Assembly (NCBI RefSeq): GCF_019448115.1
Contig: NZ_JAGFNY010000001.1
Coordinates: forward strand, 1 to 64,000
Direction of reading: 5' to 3'
From: Succinivibrio faecicola
GTDB taxonomy: Bacteria; Pseudomonadota; Gammaproteobacteria; Enterobacterales; Succinivibrionaceae
Length of the DNA: 64,000 nucleotides
Shown: piece after piece, positions 25,191 to 33,845 of the stretch
Layout: every line of letters begins with the position of its first letter
Numbering within the stretch: the stretch's first letter is position 1
Notes under the pieces: generated by a model
Databases searched by the model: none
The model's input: the letters and a program-made list of their open reading frames with translations, nothing else
Told to the model about the DNA's origin: nothing
Position numbers and translations under genes: made by a program

Positions 25191-25450
25191 TATTGAAATT
25201 TTGTGCAATTATACTTATCTAAAACACATTATCAAGCACAAATGGCTTATAAATCGTAGTTTTCTAAATTTTAAAATTTTATCATATTGATTTATAGCAT
25301 AATTAATAGAAAGAAAACTGTGCAAAAAGATCGTAAATGTGCATATTTTTAATATTATCTGAAATTTCAGATTTGAGATTTTAAGCACTAATGAAGATTA
25401 TAGGAAAGATGTTAATTTGAAATTTTTTTTTATGAAAACAAATTATTGAA
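25191..25450. other. AT-rich non-coding stretch
   Basis: No coding frame, RNA motif or repeat was recognised between the CRP site and the fabA terminator. It presumably contains the promoter of the FlhC-like gene on the minus strand. Confidence 0.4.
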
Positions 25451-25481
25451 CAAAAAAAACGACCCACATTTGTGAGTCGTC
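25451..25481 (-). terminator. Terminator of fabA
   Basis: On the minus strand a stem (ACGACTCAC with GTGGGTCGT, one G:T) is followed by eight T (plus-strand A-run at 25452-25459). Confidence 0.9.
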
Positions 25482-25500
25482 TTTATAGATAATCTTTAAA

Positions 25501-26025
25501 TTACTTGTTTGGAATTAAACCAACCTGAAGATCTTCTGCTGTGTAGATATGCTCGTTATCAACAAATACCTTACCATCAGCAACACCCATGTATAGCTTA
25601 CCACGAGCAACGATCTTCTTTAACTGAATCTCATAGGTTACAAGTTTGGCTGTATCTAAAACTTCGCCCTTGAATTTAACTTTACCAACACCTAAAGCAC
25701 GGCCTTTACCAGGACCACCTCTCCAACCAAGGAAGAATCCAACAAGCTGCCACATAGCATCTAAGCCTAAGCAGCCTGGCATTACAGGATCACCTGGGAA
25801 ATGGCAGCCAAAGAACCATAAATCTTTAGTTACATCAAGCTCAGCTTTAACATAACCTAAACCATAATCACCACCCTCATTCTGAATATCAGTGATACGG
25901 TCGAACATTAACATATTTGGAGCTGGAAGCTGGCTGTTACCAGGTCCAAATAATTCTCCGCGTGAACAAGCAAGTAGATCATTCTTGTCAAAAGAATGAA
26001 TTCCTCTCTCTAATAATGAGGCCAT
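25501..26025 (-). CDS. fabA: 3-hydroxydecanoyl-[ACP] dehydratase/isomerase
   Basis: This dehydratase introduces the cis double bond of anaerobic unsaturated fatty acid synthesis. The product is 174 residues. The hot-dog fold has the active-site histidine in [12 protein letters not shown] (about residue 72) and the aspartate in [10 protein letters not shown]. Its presence is typical of Gammaproteobacteria. TAGGAGC precedes the ATG. A nine-bp hairpin (26046-26068) sits just upstream and may be regulatory. It follows crp on the same strand but is separated by a terminator. Confidence 0.96.
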   Translation of the reverse strand: MASLLERGIHSFDKNDLLACSRGELFGPGNSQLPAPNMLMFDRITDIQNEGGDYGLGYVKAELDVTKDLWFFGCHFPGDPVMPGCLGLDAMWQLVGFFLGWRGGPGKGRALGVGKVKFKGEVLDTAKLVTYEIQLKKIVARGKLYMGVADGKVFVDNEHIYTAEDLQVGLIPNK

Positions 26026-26045
26026 TTAGTGCTCCTATATTATAA

Positions 26046-26068
26046 AAAATGTCAAACAATGACATTTT
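26046..26068 (-). promoter_or_regulatory. Inverted repeat in the fabA leader
   Basis: AAAATGTCA, a 5-nt loop, then TGACATTTT, ending about 20 bp before the fabA start. It could be an operator or an RNA hairpin. It does not match the FadR or FabR patterns I know. Confidence 0.35.
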
Positions 26069-26104
26069 GAGGGTAGTTTTCAGTATATAATTTTTACTGG
26101 CTCT

Positions 26105-26139
26105 ATAAAAAAAATAGAGCAGTTGTATAAGATCTGCTC
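26105..26139 (-). terminator. Terminator of crp
   Basis: On the minus strand GAGCAG pairs with CTGCTC (26117-26139) and is followed by TATTTTTTTT. A second, mutually exclusive hairpin (26100-26120) overlaps it. A further 11-bp perfect stem lies closer to the stop codon at 26183-26211. Confidence 0.75.
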
Positions 26140-26219
26140 AGGTAATGATATATTTTCAAATCAAATAGATCAAGCATTTTTTGGCCACTTAAATACATGG
26201 TTTAAGTGGCCTAATCAGT

Positions 26220-26861
26220 TTAACGTGTTCCGAAAACAACAATTGTTTTACCGTGAGCTGTAATGAGGTGATCCTCTTCCATCATCTTGAGAATACGTCC
26301 TACAGTTTCACGTGAACAGCCAACAATCTGACCGATTTCCTGACGGGTGATTTTAATCTGCATACCATCAGGATGTGTCATTGCTTCTGGCTGATGAGCA
26401 AGGTTAACTAGTGTTTTTGCAATACGACCTGTAACATCTAAGAAAGCAAGAGAACCAACCTTTGCAGATGTTGCAGATAATCTGTGAGAGATCTGAGCTG
26501 TAAGTCTCATTAGAATTTCTGGATTTACCTGAACTAACTGCTTGAACTTGCTGTATGATACTTCAGCAATTTCACATGCAGTCTTTGCTTTAACCCAGGC
26601 TGTACGCTTTGGATTTTCAGAATCATCAAAAAGACCTACTTCACCAATAAAATCACCCTGATTTAGGTAGCTTAGAATCATTTCATGACCGTCAGCATCC
26701 TTAATTAACACAGCTACAGAACCTTTTGAAATGTAGTAAAGGGTCTCAGCCTTTTCACCAGCGTGAATAATTGTGCTTTTTGCGTTGTACTTATGAATAT
26801 GGCACTGACTTAGGAACCAGCTAATAGTTGTGTCAGTCTGTGGTTTAATAATTGGTGACAT
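26220..26861 (-). CDS. crp: cAMP receptor protein (catabolite activator)
   Basis: This is the global cAMP-dependent transcription factor. The product is 213 residues. The cAMP-binding beta-barrel has [10 protein letters not shown] and [17 protein letters not shown], matching the E. coli cAMP-contact region. The DNA-binding helix-turn-helix is [21 protein letters not shown], conserved at the recognition residues R, E and R. So the usual TGTGA-N6-TCACA site is expected. One such site lies 1 kb downstream at the FlhC-like gene. The 6S RNA gene lies directly upstream on the same strand. Confidence 0.97.
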   Translation of the reverse strand: MSPIIKPQTDTTISWFLSQCHIHKYNAKSTIIHAGEKAETLYYISKGSVAVLIKDADGHEMILSYLNQGDFIGEVGLFDDSENPKRTAWVKAKTACEIAEVSYSKFKQLVQVNPEILMRLTAQISHRLSATSAKVGSLAFLDVTGRIAKTLVNLAHQPEAMTHPDGMQIKITRQEIGQIVGCSRETVGRILKMMEEDHLITAHGKTIVVFGTR

Positions 26862-26939
26862 TTTTTCTCTCTGTTTGCTTTCATGTCAGCAGATAAAAAT
26901 AACACTCATATGTTCTGCTGAGTTAAATGAGTATCAACT

Positions 26940-27118
26940 AAGCCCCAGAAATGAATCCGTAATTCATGACTCCTTGAACCAAAGCGTTCAAGTTTGACCA
27001 CAGTATGAAGTTTAGGCTTCCGCGGGCAATCCGGGCCTGCACACCACAGCATATAAGCAGTCACAGTCTATAGATATCGGCTCAGGGTGCAAATTACTAG
27101 ATGTCACCCCAGGGTTAT
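26940..27118 (-). ncRNA. ssrS: 6S RNA
   Basis: Read on the minus strand, this region carries the landmarks of gammaproteobacterial 6S RNA in the right order. These are CCTGAGCCGATAT (27072-27086 area), then a GC-rich apical part, then GAAGCCTAAACT (about 27008-27019), then a CTTGAAC...GTTCAAGG hairpin (about 26972-26993). The outer closing stem can pair GTAATT near 27096 with AATTAC near 26962. 6S RNA binds sigma70 RNA polymerase in stationary phase. Exact ends are estimated. An open reading frame across it (27012-27236, minus) is judged spurious. Confidence 0.85.
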
Positions 27119-27356
27119 CTTTTTGGTTATCTAACCATATGTTTATGATAACAAAACCAATAATTACTAACAATTTAAAATTGTTATTTATAAAGACTTT
27201 TTTGGTCCTGCTAAAGATAATTGTGATGTATACCAAATTTTTATATGTGGTATAGCTCTAATTTTGAGCGTTTTTGCGTAATAAGGAGATTTAGTAGGAT
27301 AACAAATCTATTAAATATCTTTAATTTCAATAAGATAGATTTTTTAAAATGCAGAA

Positions 27357-27737
27357 TTATGAAAAGAGCAGTACACAAATTATGCAGATTGCACCTATAA
27401 AAAGACAAAGAAAAATATTAATAATTTCAGAACTAAAAATTCCAGAATCCATAAATTTAGACAGATATTTTTGACGAGCCAGGTAGGCATCCTCTGCAGT
27501 TTGATTGTTTAACAGCTCATCTGCAAGTGGAACATGATTATCGTATGCATCCTGTATGATTTTTCGAAATTCTATTCTAACAATATTCTCATGCTTTTTA
27601 TTAAATCCAAAATCTTTTAACATGCTTCTGCAAAAAGTTTCAGGTTCATTTGAATTTAGAATAGATGAGATCATATTGTATCTGAAATCAGATACACACA
27701 GGCATTTAATTCTGAAGAGTAAATATCTTATGTCCAT
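27357..27737 (-). CDS. Hypothetical protein with C-terminal membrane anchor
   Basis: The product is about 126 residues and I do not recognise it. It has a basic, mixed N-terminal half and a charged helical middle (residues 45-95). A hydrophobic C-terminal helix (about 104-126) suggests a tail-anchored membrane protein. The start is uncertain: the ATG at 27737 touches the terminator of the preceding gene and has no ribosome-binding site. An internal ATG at 27674 is an alternative. Confidence 0.45.
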   Translation of the reverse strand: MDIRYLLFRIKCLCVSDFRYNMISSILNSNEPETFCRSMLKDFGFNKKHENIVRIEFRKIIQDAYDNHVPLADELLNNQTAEDAYLARQKYLSKFMDSGIFSSEIINIFLCLFIGAICIICVLLFS

Positions 27738-27740
27738 ATC

Positions 27741-27770
27741 CAAAAAGGGGCAGTTTACTGCCCCTTTGTG
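27741..27770 (-). terminator. Terminator of the 2-oxoacid oxidoreductase operon
   Basis: On the minus strand an AAGGGGCAG/CTGCCCCTT stem with a short loop is followed by a T-run. It closes the four-gene operon. Confidence 0.9.
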
Positions 27771-27783
27771 TCATTTTTATAGA

Positions 27784-29412
27784 TTAGATCTGTTCAGGAA
27801 CCATTCTGATGTGACCGCAAGGACATTCTTGTGCACAAACACCACAGCCCTTACAGTAATCGTAGTTGAACTCATAACCCTTACCAGGTCCAAGTTTTAC
27901 GATAGCACTGTCAGGACATACACCGTAACAGTTATCACATTCCATACAGTTACCGCATGACAGACAGCGGCGTGCTTCAAATATAGCATTCTCTTCGGTT
28001 AGACCGAACTGAACCTCATCAAAGCAGTTTGAACGACGGGCAACTTCAAGTTCCTGTCTTACTGTCTTTGGAGCATCTGTATAGTACCAAGGATGCATAT
28101 CCTCGAATTTTGCAATTTCATGCTTTAAAGCCTTCTTGTATGTCTGGCCGTTTAAGTAAGCATTTACGCCACGGGCTGCATTCTTACCCATACCGATTGC
28201 ATTTGTTACTGTACGGTTTGATGTAGCAACGTCACCTGCTGCAAAGATACCATCAACTGATGTCATCTTTGTCTCTTCATTGATGATGATGTTGTCCTTT
28301 TCAAACTTAAGACCTTCAATCTTATCAAGAACAGCCTTGTCAACGTTCTGACCCAATGCAAGTACAACTGCATCTGCTGGTAAATCTTCATATTCACCAG
28401 TAGGGCTTAACTTGCCGTTCTCATCAATAGCCATCTTTTCGATCTTAAGATTGTTCTTTGATGCCTCAGAAATTGTTGATAACCACTTAACCTGAATGCC
28501 TTCTTCGATAGCAGCATCCATTTCCTCATCGTTAGCCTTCATGTTTTCGCGGTTACGACGGTAAACAATAACAGGCTCAGCACCGATACGGCGTAATGAA
28601 CGGGCAACGTCAACAGCAGTATTACCACCACCGTAAACTGCAACCTTTCTTGCAATCTGAACATCACCAGTGGTCTCAATCTGACCAAGGATTGAAAGAG
28701 CATTTAAAACGTGGTTGGTATCACCCTGTGGAATTTCGACATTAGATGATATCTGAGCACCGATTGTAATGATAACAGCATCATATTTGCCGTTTTTCTT
28801 TTCAGCCTCGATATCGTCAATCTTTCTGCCGCATTCGATGGTAACACCCATATCAGTGATACGCTTGATTTCTGCATCAAGAATGTTTCTTGGCAGACGG
28901 TATGTAGGAATACCATAGCGCATCATACCACCAGCTTCCTTACCCATTTCAACAATGTGTACAGAATGACCAAAACGTCTTAGCTGGTATGCTGCTGATA
29001 AGCCTGCAGGACCTGCACCAACAATAAGGATCTTCTTGCCGGTTTCACGTGTTGGACGCTTGAATGACAGATTATGCTCTAAAGCATAGTCACCTAAGAA
29101 ACGCTCAACTGAGTTGATACCAACAGATTCGTCAAGAAAACCTCTGTTACACTTGCCTTCACAGGTGTGATAGCAGACACGGCCCATACATGCTGGCATT
29201 GGGTTTTCTTCAGTTAAAATACGCCATGCATGCTCGTAATCACCTTCTGCAGCATAGAATAACCACTGCTGGATGTTTTCTCCTGCAGGGCACTGATTGT
29301 TACATGGAGGTAACTTGTAAACATTTACAGGGCGAAGTGTACGCCATGAACCAGTATGATTCTGATGTGATGTAGCTGGATCAAGGGTAACAGCAAAAGC
29401 TTTTTTCATCAT
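27784..29412 (-). CDS. GltD-like NAD(P)H flavoprotein with C-terminal ferredoxin domain, electron-transfer subunit of a 2-oxoacid oxidoreductase
   Basis: The product is 542 residues. The N-terminal domain has the Cys clusters of GltD-type proteins (CNNQCPAGENIQ, CMGRVCYHTCEGKCNR). The FAD motif GAGPAGLSAAY is near residue 131, and a second Rossmann motif GGGNTAVDVARS (about 261) binds NAD(P)H. The last 65 residues hold ferredoxin-type 4Fe-4S motifs (CLSCGNCMECDNCYGVCP and CKGCGVCAQECP). It is the last gene of an operon with gamma, alpha and beta subunits, and takes the place of the small delta ferredoxin subunit. It probably passes electrons to NAD(P). Two adjacent ATGs (29412, 29409) are possible starts. 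Confidence 0.88.
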   Translation of the reverse strand: MMKKAFAVTLDPATSHQNHTGSWRTLRPVNVYKLPPCNNQCPAGENIQQWLFYAAEGDYEHAWRILTEENPMPACMGRVCYHTCEGKCNRGFLDESVGINSVERFLGDYALEHNLSFKRPTRETGKKILIVGAGPAGLSAAYQLRRFGHSVHIVEMGKEAGGMMRYGIPTYRLPRNILDAEIKRITDMGVTIECGRKIDDIEAEKKNGKYDAVIITIGAQISSNVEIPQGDTNHVLNALSILGQIETTGDVQIARKVAVYGGGNTAVDVARSLRRIGAEPVIVYRRNRENMKANDEEMDAAIEEGIQVKWLSTISEASKNNLKIEKMAIDENGKLSPTGEYEDLPADAVVLALGQNVDKAVLDKIEGLKFEKDNIIINEETKMTSVDGIFAAGDVATSNRTVTNAIGMGKNAARGVNAYLNGQTYKKALKHEIAKFEDMHPWYYTDAPKTVRQELEVARRSNCFDEVQFGLTEENAIFEARRCLSCGNCMECDNCYGVCPDSAIVKLGPGKGYEFNYDYCKGCGVCAQECPCGHIRMVPEQI

Positions 29413-29427
29413 AATTCACTATCTCCT

Positions 29428-30489
29428 TTATACAGCCTGACTACGCTCATAAGCCTGCATTGCAACTGGCTGATCGGTAACATCGGTACCATCAACCAAA
29501 CCAAAGTTCTTAATATTTGCATCACAAAGAGCCTGAAGTCTTGCAAGTACGTTAGGATCAGCCTTCTTGCCTGTTAAGTGAGCATAACGGCGCTGCATCT
29601 TCAGATAGTTGATTACAGGCTGTACCTGACGGATCTTACGAACAGATGTAATCTTGCCGTATTCAGCTTCATAAATAGGGTAGAAACCAGTTTCCATTGC
29701 CATTCTTGCAGCTGTAACAGTTGAATTTGATGATAGACCCCAGCCAAGAGGACATGGTACTAAGATCTGAATGTATCTTGCGCCATGGAAACTCATTGCC
29801 TTTTGTACCTTGTACTCAAGATCTCTGAGGTCACCTACAGATGCTGTAGCAACATAAGGAATACCATGAGCCATAGCAATTAAAGGTACATCCTTACCTT
29901 TACCCCAGTCTGCACCTGGTTTGTCACCAACAAGCTGAGTTGTTGCGGTACGTGCAGCAGGTGGTGTTGCAGATGATCTCTGAACACCGGTATTCATGTA
30001 TGCTTCGTTGTCATAGCAGATGTATAAAACATCATCATTTCGCTCAAACATACCTGATAGAGGACCAAAACCGATATCAGTGGTACCACCGTCACCGCCT
30101 TGTGCGATAATTCTTGGAACTACATTATCACCATTAGTCTGAGCTCTTACCTTGGCAGCTGCTGCAAGTCCTGAACCTACTGATGCAGCATTACCGAATA
30201 ATGAGTGCACCCATGGAAGTCTCCAGGCTGATTCTGGATAAGGTGTTGAGAAAACCTCAAGACAGCCTGTTGCATTGACGATCATAATCTGACCGTTTGT
30301 TGCCTTCATTGCAGCATCAATTGCATATCTTGCGCCTAATGCCTCACCGCAACCCTGGCAGGCTCTGTGGCCTGAGGTTAATGAATTTGGTCTGTCTACT
30401 GATGCCTGAATGGTTCTCATAGCAGGTGTGATCAGACGGTTACCAACGGTATTTGAACCTGTTTGGTAAAATTTAATCTTTTCTAACAT
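29428..30489 (-). CDS. porB: 2-oxoacid:acceptor oxidoreductase beta subunit (PorB-like)
   Basis: This is the thiamine-diphosphate-binding subunit, 353 residues. The N-terminal GHRACQGCGEALGAR carries the Cys pair of PorB. The TPP/Mg motif is AQGGDGGTTDIGFG followed by NEAYMNTGVQRSSATP. LVPCPLGWGLSS is another PorB block. Pyruvate is the most likely substrate given strong PorA/PorB character, but other 2-oxoacids cannot be excluded. The gene lies 14 bp after porA on the minus strand. Confidence 0.92.
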   Translation of the reverse strand: MLEKIKFYQTGSNTVGNRLITPAMRTIQASVDRPNSLTSGHRACQGCGEALGARYAIDAAMKATNGQIMIVNATGCLEVFSTPYPESAWRLPWVHSLFGNAASVGSGLAAAAKVRAQTNGDNVVPRIIAQGGDGGTTDIGFGPLSGMFERNDDVLYICYDNEAYMNTGVQRSSATPPAARTATTQLVGDKPGADWGKGKDVPLIAMAHGIPYVATASVGDLRDLEYKVQKAMSFHGARYIQILVPCPLGWGLSSNSTVTAARMAMETGFYPIYEAEYGKITSVRKIRQVQPVINYLKMQRRYAHLTGKKADPNVLARLQALCDANIKNFGLVDGTDVTDQPVAMQAYERSQAV

Positions 30490-30503
30490 TTGTCATCTCC
30501 TGC

Positions 30504-31748
30504 TTAAGCTTTGACTGATTTTTCAAGAACAGACTGAGCAATAGGACCCTGAGAGAATGAAACATTCTCATCTTTTAGAGTACTGTTGTTAAGAACATTA
30601 GTATCGATATCGTACCATGTGAACTCTTCTGTGAACTTGCCAGCTAAAGCATCCTTAACGATACCATTGATAGTTGTACCAAAGATTGGACGACCACCCA
30701 AACCTGCAACAACAGTCTTAACATCGCAGTTTGTGCCTTCCATAGCTCTCTTGACTTCAGGGCAGACAATACCTCTTGCACCAAATGAGAAAGCTCTTTC
30801 AATACAGATTACCTGCTTGGTATCACCGATAGCCTCTTTAATTGCGGCATATGGGAATGGACGGAAGCTCTTTAAGGAAATGATACCAACATTGATACCC
30901 TGAGTCTTTAGGCGATCAACCTCATCTTTAGCAGTACCAACAGTTGAACCCATGATAATAAGCTTGATATCCGCATTCTCACAGTTATAGCAGTCAAGCA
31001 AGCCACCTGACTTGGATCCTGTAAGTTCGCGGTACTCTTTTGTAACCTTCTCAATTACACAAAGAGCTTTAGCCATCTTGCGCTGCTGTAAGAAACGAAC
31101 CTCTGTGAAGGCCTCAGGACCTACCATAGCTCCTATTGATACAGGCTCTTTTGTATTGATAAACTCGCGAGGCTCATATTTTGGAAGGAACTTGTCTACA
31201 GTTTCCTGATCAGGAATATCAAGACGCTCAAATGCGTGTGTAAGTACGAAACCATCCATACATACCATAACTGGCAATCCAACTTCTTCTGCAATCTTGA
31301 ATGCCATGATGTGTGTATCAACTGCATCCTGATTTGATTCGCAGAATAACTGTAACCAGCCAGAATCTCTTTGAGAGAGTGAATCTGAATGATCATTCCA
31401 GATATTGATAGGACCACCGATAGCACGGGATGCTACGGTCATAACCATTGGAAGACCTAAACCTGAAGCTGAATAAACACCTTCAGTCATAAATAAAAGA
31501 CCCTGAGAGGCAGTTGCGGTGTAGGTTCTTACACCACCAACTTCAGAACCGATTGCAACTGACATTGCTGAGAATTCTGACTCAACGTTCAAGAACTCGC
31601 AGTCCTTTAATGAGCCTTCCTTTACGAACTTACCAAGATTCTCAACGATGTGGGTTTGAGGAGAAATAGGATAGGCACAAACGACACCAGGACGACATAG
31701 TGCAACAGCCTGTGCAACACCTAATGAGCCTTCAATCTGCTTTAACAT
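30504..31748 (-). CDS. porA: 2-oxoacid:acceptor oxidoreductase alpha subunit (PorA-like)
   Basis: The product is 414 residues. It has the N-terminal pyrimidine-binding domain of the pyruvate ferredoxin oxidoreductase family (CAYPISPQTHIVE, ESEFSAMSVAIG, TATASQGLLFM). Domain II comes next (LIIMGSTVGTAKDEVD, GIISLKSFRPFP), then the glycine-rich end GLGGRPI. It works with the beta and gamma subunits to decarboxylate a 2-oxoacid with CoA. It starts 2 bp after the gamma gene. A paralogue lies at 54958. Confidence 0.92.
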   Translation of the reverse strand: MLKQIEGSLGVAQAVALCRPGVVCAYPISPQTHIVENLGKFVKEGSLKDCEFLNVESEFSAMSVAIGSEVGGVRTYTATASQGLLFMTEGVYSASGLGLPMVMTVASRAIGGPINIWNDHSDSLSQRDSGWLQLFCESNQDAVDTHIMAFKIAEEVGLPVMVCMDGFVLTHAFERLDIPDQETVDKFLPKYEPREFINTKEPVSIGAMVGPEAFTEVRFLQQRKMAKALCVIEKVTKEYRELTGSKSGGLLDCYNCENADIKLIIMGSTVGTAKDEVDRLKTQGINVGIISLKSFRPFPYAAIKEAIGDTKQVICIERAFSFGARGIVCPEVKRAMEGTNCDVKTVVAGLGGRPIFGTTINGIVKDALAGKFTEEFTWYDIDTNVLNNSTLKDENVSFSQGPIAQSVLEKSVKA

Positions 31749-31750
31749 TA

Positions 31751-32308
31751 CTATTCTCCTTTAATGAAGTTATAGGCAAGTGCAGCAGTTTCTGCATTAG
31801 CATCACCGATTTTTCCAGGATATCTTGACTGGAAAGCCTTCTGTACAGACTCAAGTTTTAGAATATCTGTTACAGCTGCTAAAGAAGATAACATTGGGGC
31901 ACCTGGAAGAGGTTTGCCAATCTTCTGCATGGCAAAATCTGTAGCTGGTACTGTAAATACGTGTCCAACAGGGAGTTTTGCAACAATTTCTGGAACAACT
32001 TTTGATGGTTCATCTTTTGAGTTGATGATAACGAATCCGTTTGGACTTAAACCTGCAAACACATCAACTGCACCTAGCAGTGTCTTATCCTGAATAATAA
32101 CTACATCAGGATTAGAGATAGGCTCATGTGTGCGGATCTCTTTGTTATCAATACGAGCATAGGCAACAACAGGTGCACCAGTACGCTCTGAACCAAAGCT
32201 TGGGAAAGCTTGTGCAAAGTGGCCTTCGTAGAAAGCTGCAAGTGTTAGCATTTCTGCTGCGGTCACAACACCTTGGCCTCCACGGCCATGTAATCTAATC
32301 TGAAGCAT
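31751..32308 (-). CDS. porG: 2-oxoacid:acceptor oxidoreductase gamma subunit (PorG-like)
   Basis: The product is 185 residues. The signature HGRGGQGVVTAAEML is at the start and AFPSFGSERTGAPV near residue 40. A Rossmann-like gamma domain follows, with LPGAPMLSSLAAV. It is the first gene of the gamma-alpha-beta-flavoprotein operon. The promoter must lie in the 405-bp divergent region shared with a ROK regulator. Confidence 0.92.
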   Translation of the reverse strand: MLQIRLHGRGGQGVVTAAEMLTLAAFYEGHFAQAFPSFGSERTGAPVVAYARIDNKEIRTHEPISNPDVVIIQDKTLLGAVDVFAGLSPNGFVIINSKDEPSKVVPEIVAKLPVGHVFTVPATDFAMQKIGKPLPGAPMLSSLAAVTDILKLESVQKAFQSRYPGKIGDANAETAALAYNFIKGE

Positions 32309-32713
32309 TACGGCTCCTTATCTAGTGTGTTATGAAAATGGCAATTACGCCGCTAAAAATAATTTTAGAACTTACTTGTTATTTGACAAATTTTTTTTGT
32401 ACAGCCCGAAAATGAAGATGTAAAAAGTTTTACTGAATATTTAGAATTGTCAAACGCGATAAATAAGCTGTTTTCTAAGATATTTATATGATTTATAAGA
32501 AAATATATAATTTAATTGAATGTTATAAAAAAAATTATTTACAAATAGCTATATAAAATATGCGTACAATAAAATTATAAAATAAACCGTATATATTGAG
32601 ATGTTTTTTAATGTTAGTTATAACTAACTATAAAAAATCACTGCGATTAAATTTGAGATCTTATTAAAAAAAATGTATTATTAAACCTAGTTTAATAACT
32701 TGGTTTCAATATT
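32309..32713. other. Divergent regulatory region between porG and the ROK gene
   Basis: This AT-rich stretch has no credible coding frame. It must hold promoters for the minus-strand oxidoreductase operon and the plus-strand ROK gene. The only clear structure is a 16-bp perfect palindrome at 32613-32628 (GTTAGTTATAACTAAC). Confidence 0.5.
32613..32628. promoter_or_regulatory. 16-bp palindrome, candidate operator
   Basis: GTTAGTTATAACTAAC is a perfect palindrome located 86 bp before the ROK gene start. It could be an operator for the ROK protein or for the oxidoreductase operon. The regulator is not proven. Confidence 0.4.
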
Positions 32714-33715
32714 ATGCATAAAAATTTGACCATTACCTCAAAATCTATTAGAGAACAGAATCTTCATTTAATAAGAAAAGCTCTTCATGATGAACAGGTA
32801 TCAACAACATCTGTTCTACACGAAAAAACAGGTCTTAGTATTGTTACTATAAATAAGTTGCTAAACCTTCTTATAAGTTCAGGTGAAGTCATTCAAGGTG
32901 ACAAAGGCTGCAGTTTAAACGGAAGACCAGCTGCAACATACAGATTTAATGAGATGAACAAACTCATACTGATTCTTTCTGTATATCATCGCTCAGGTCA
33001 TAAATATGTAGGCTATTCAGTTCATAATCTTTTTGGTGAATGCTTAGAGCGTAGAGAAGAGCTTATCGATGACAAGCAGACTTATACTAATGAATTTAAA
33101 AACGGTATGGAGCGTTATATCGATAGATACAAGAAAATTGCAGTCATTGGTGTTTCCATGCCGTCAGATGACGTGGGTGGCCGTGTTGGCTCTGCTATTC
33201 GTCATGATTCACATGCATCAAGACTTTCATCTCATCTTGAAATACAGTTTAATCTTCCTGTTTTCTTTGAAACTGATATTAATGCTGCAACTCTTGGTTG
33301 TTACAAGAGACTAAAAGATCAAGAATGTGTATCTGGAATTATTCTGATACCGGGAAAAATTCCAAGCTGCGGATTCTGTTACAACGGTCAGGTTCTAAGA
33401 GGTAAGGATGGTATGGCAGGTGAAATCAGATATTTCCCTATGTATAACGATGTTGGTGTTCTTCCAATTGAATCATTACAAGCCGACGATCTTGCTATAA
33501 GAACTATTAGAGCAATTATGTGTGTGTTAAATCCAGGATATGTTTCAATCTATACTGAAAGTTTAAAACCAGGACTTATTGACAGACTGAGAAAACAACT
33601 TTCAACGCCTGCTGAGGAGGCTTTGCTGCCTAAAATTGAAATCTCAGATGTTCTTCGTGAAGATACAGTATCAGGAATGGTTTCAATGTGCCTTGAAAAA
33701 CTGGAGTCACTATAG
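32714..33715 (+). CDS. ROK family transcriptional regulator
   Basis: The product is 333 residues. An N-terminal winged-helix domain (residues about 8-70: IREQNLHLIRKALHD, TGLSIVTINKLL) resembles NagC/Mlc-type ROK repressors. The rest has an actin/hexokinase-like ROK fold (IAVIGVSMP, ETDINAATLG, GKDGMAGEIRY). The zinc-binding CxCGxxGCxE-type cluster of ROK kinases and repressors is not seen (only SCGFC), so it may sense its ligand differently. It is divergent from the oxidoreductase operon. The start is an ATG without a strong ribosome-binding site. Confidence 0.8.
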   Translation: MHKNLTITSKSIREQNLHLIRKALHDEQVSTTSVLHEKTGLSIVTINKLLNLLISSGEVIQGDKGCSLNGRPAATYRFNEMNKLILILSVYHRSGHKYVGYSVHNLFGECLERREELIDDKQTYTNEFKNGMERYIDRYKKIAVIGVSMPSDDVGGRVGSAIRHDSHASRLSSHLEIQFNLPVFFETDINAATLGCYKRLKDQECVSGIILIPGKIPSCGFCYNGQVLRGKDGMAGEIRYFPMYNDVGVLPIESLQADDLAIRTIRAIMCVLNPGYVSIYTESLKPGLIDRLRKQLSTPAEEALLPKIEISDVLREDTVSGMVSMCLEKLESL

Positions 33716-33754
33716 TTGACAGCTCACCTGGCTTCAGCCTAGAGAAGCTGTCAA
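33716..33754 (+). terminator. Stem-loop after the ROK gene
   Basis: TTGACAGCT (33716-33724) pairs with AGCTGTCAA (33746-33754) around an inner GGC-TTCA-GCC mini-stem. The following bases are A-rich rather than T-rich, so termination is uncertain. Confidence 0.5.
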
Positions 33755-33790
33755 ATAAAATTAAAATATGCTTATGAATAAATAAAAAAT

Positions 33791-33819
33791 ATACTATAAT
33801 TGCATAAACAATATAGTAT
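33791..33819 (+). promoter_or_regulatory. Inverted repeat in the promoter of the WYL gene
   Basis: ATACTATA (33791-33798) and TATAGTAT (33812-33819) are perfect inverted arms with a 13-bp spacer, 27 bp before the start. The first arm overlaps a possible -10 box. WYL-domain regulators of the BrxR class are known to bind inverted repeats in their own promoters. Confidence 0.5.
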
Positions 33820-33845
33820 TGGAATAAATCATCAAAGGGAGTTCT

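Noticed and set aside
26183-26211. Perfect 11-bp hairpin right after the crp stop as its terminator
   Set aside because: On the transcribed strand it is followed by A, not T. The hairpin at 26105-26139 with an eight-T run is the better terminator.
27012-27236. 74-residue minus-strand open frame upstream of crp
   Set aside because: It lies across the 6S RNA gene and its promoter region, has no ribosome-binding site, and its product shows no protein-like pattern.
32309-32713. Possible small gene in the porG-ROK interval
   Set aside because: All frames are short and AT-driven, without ribosome-binding sites.
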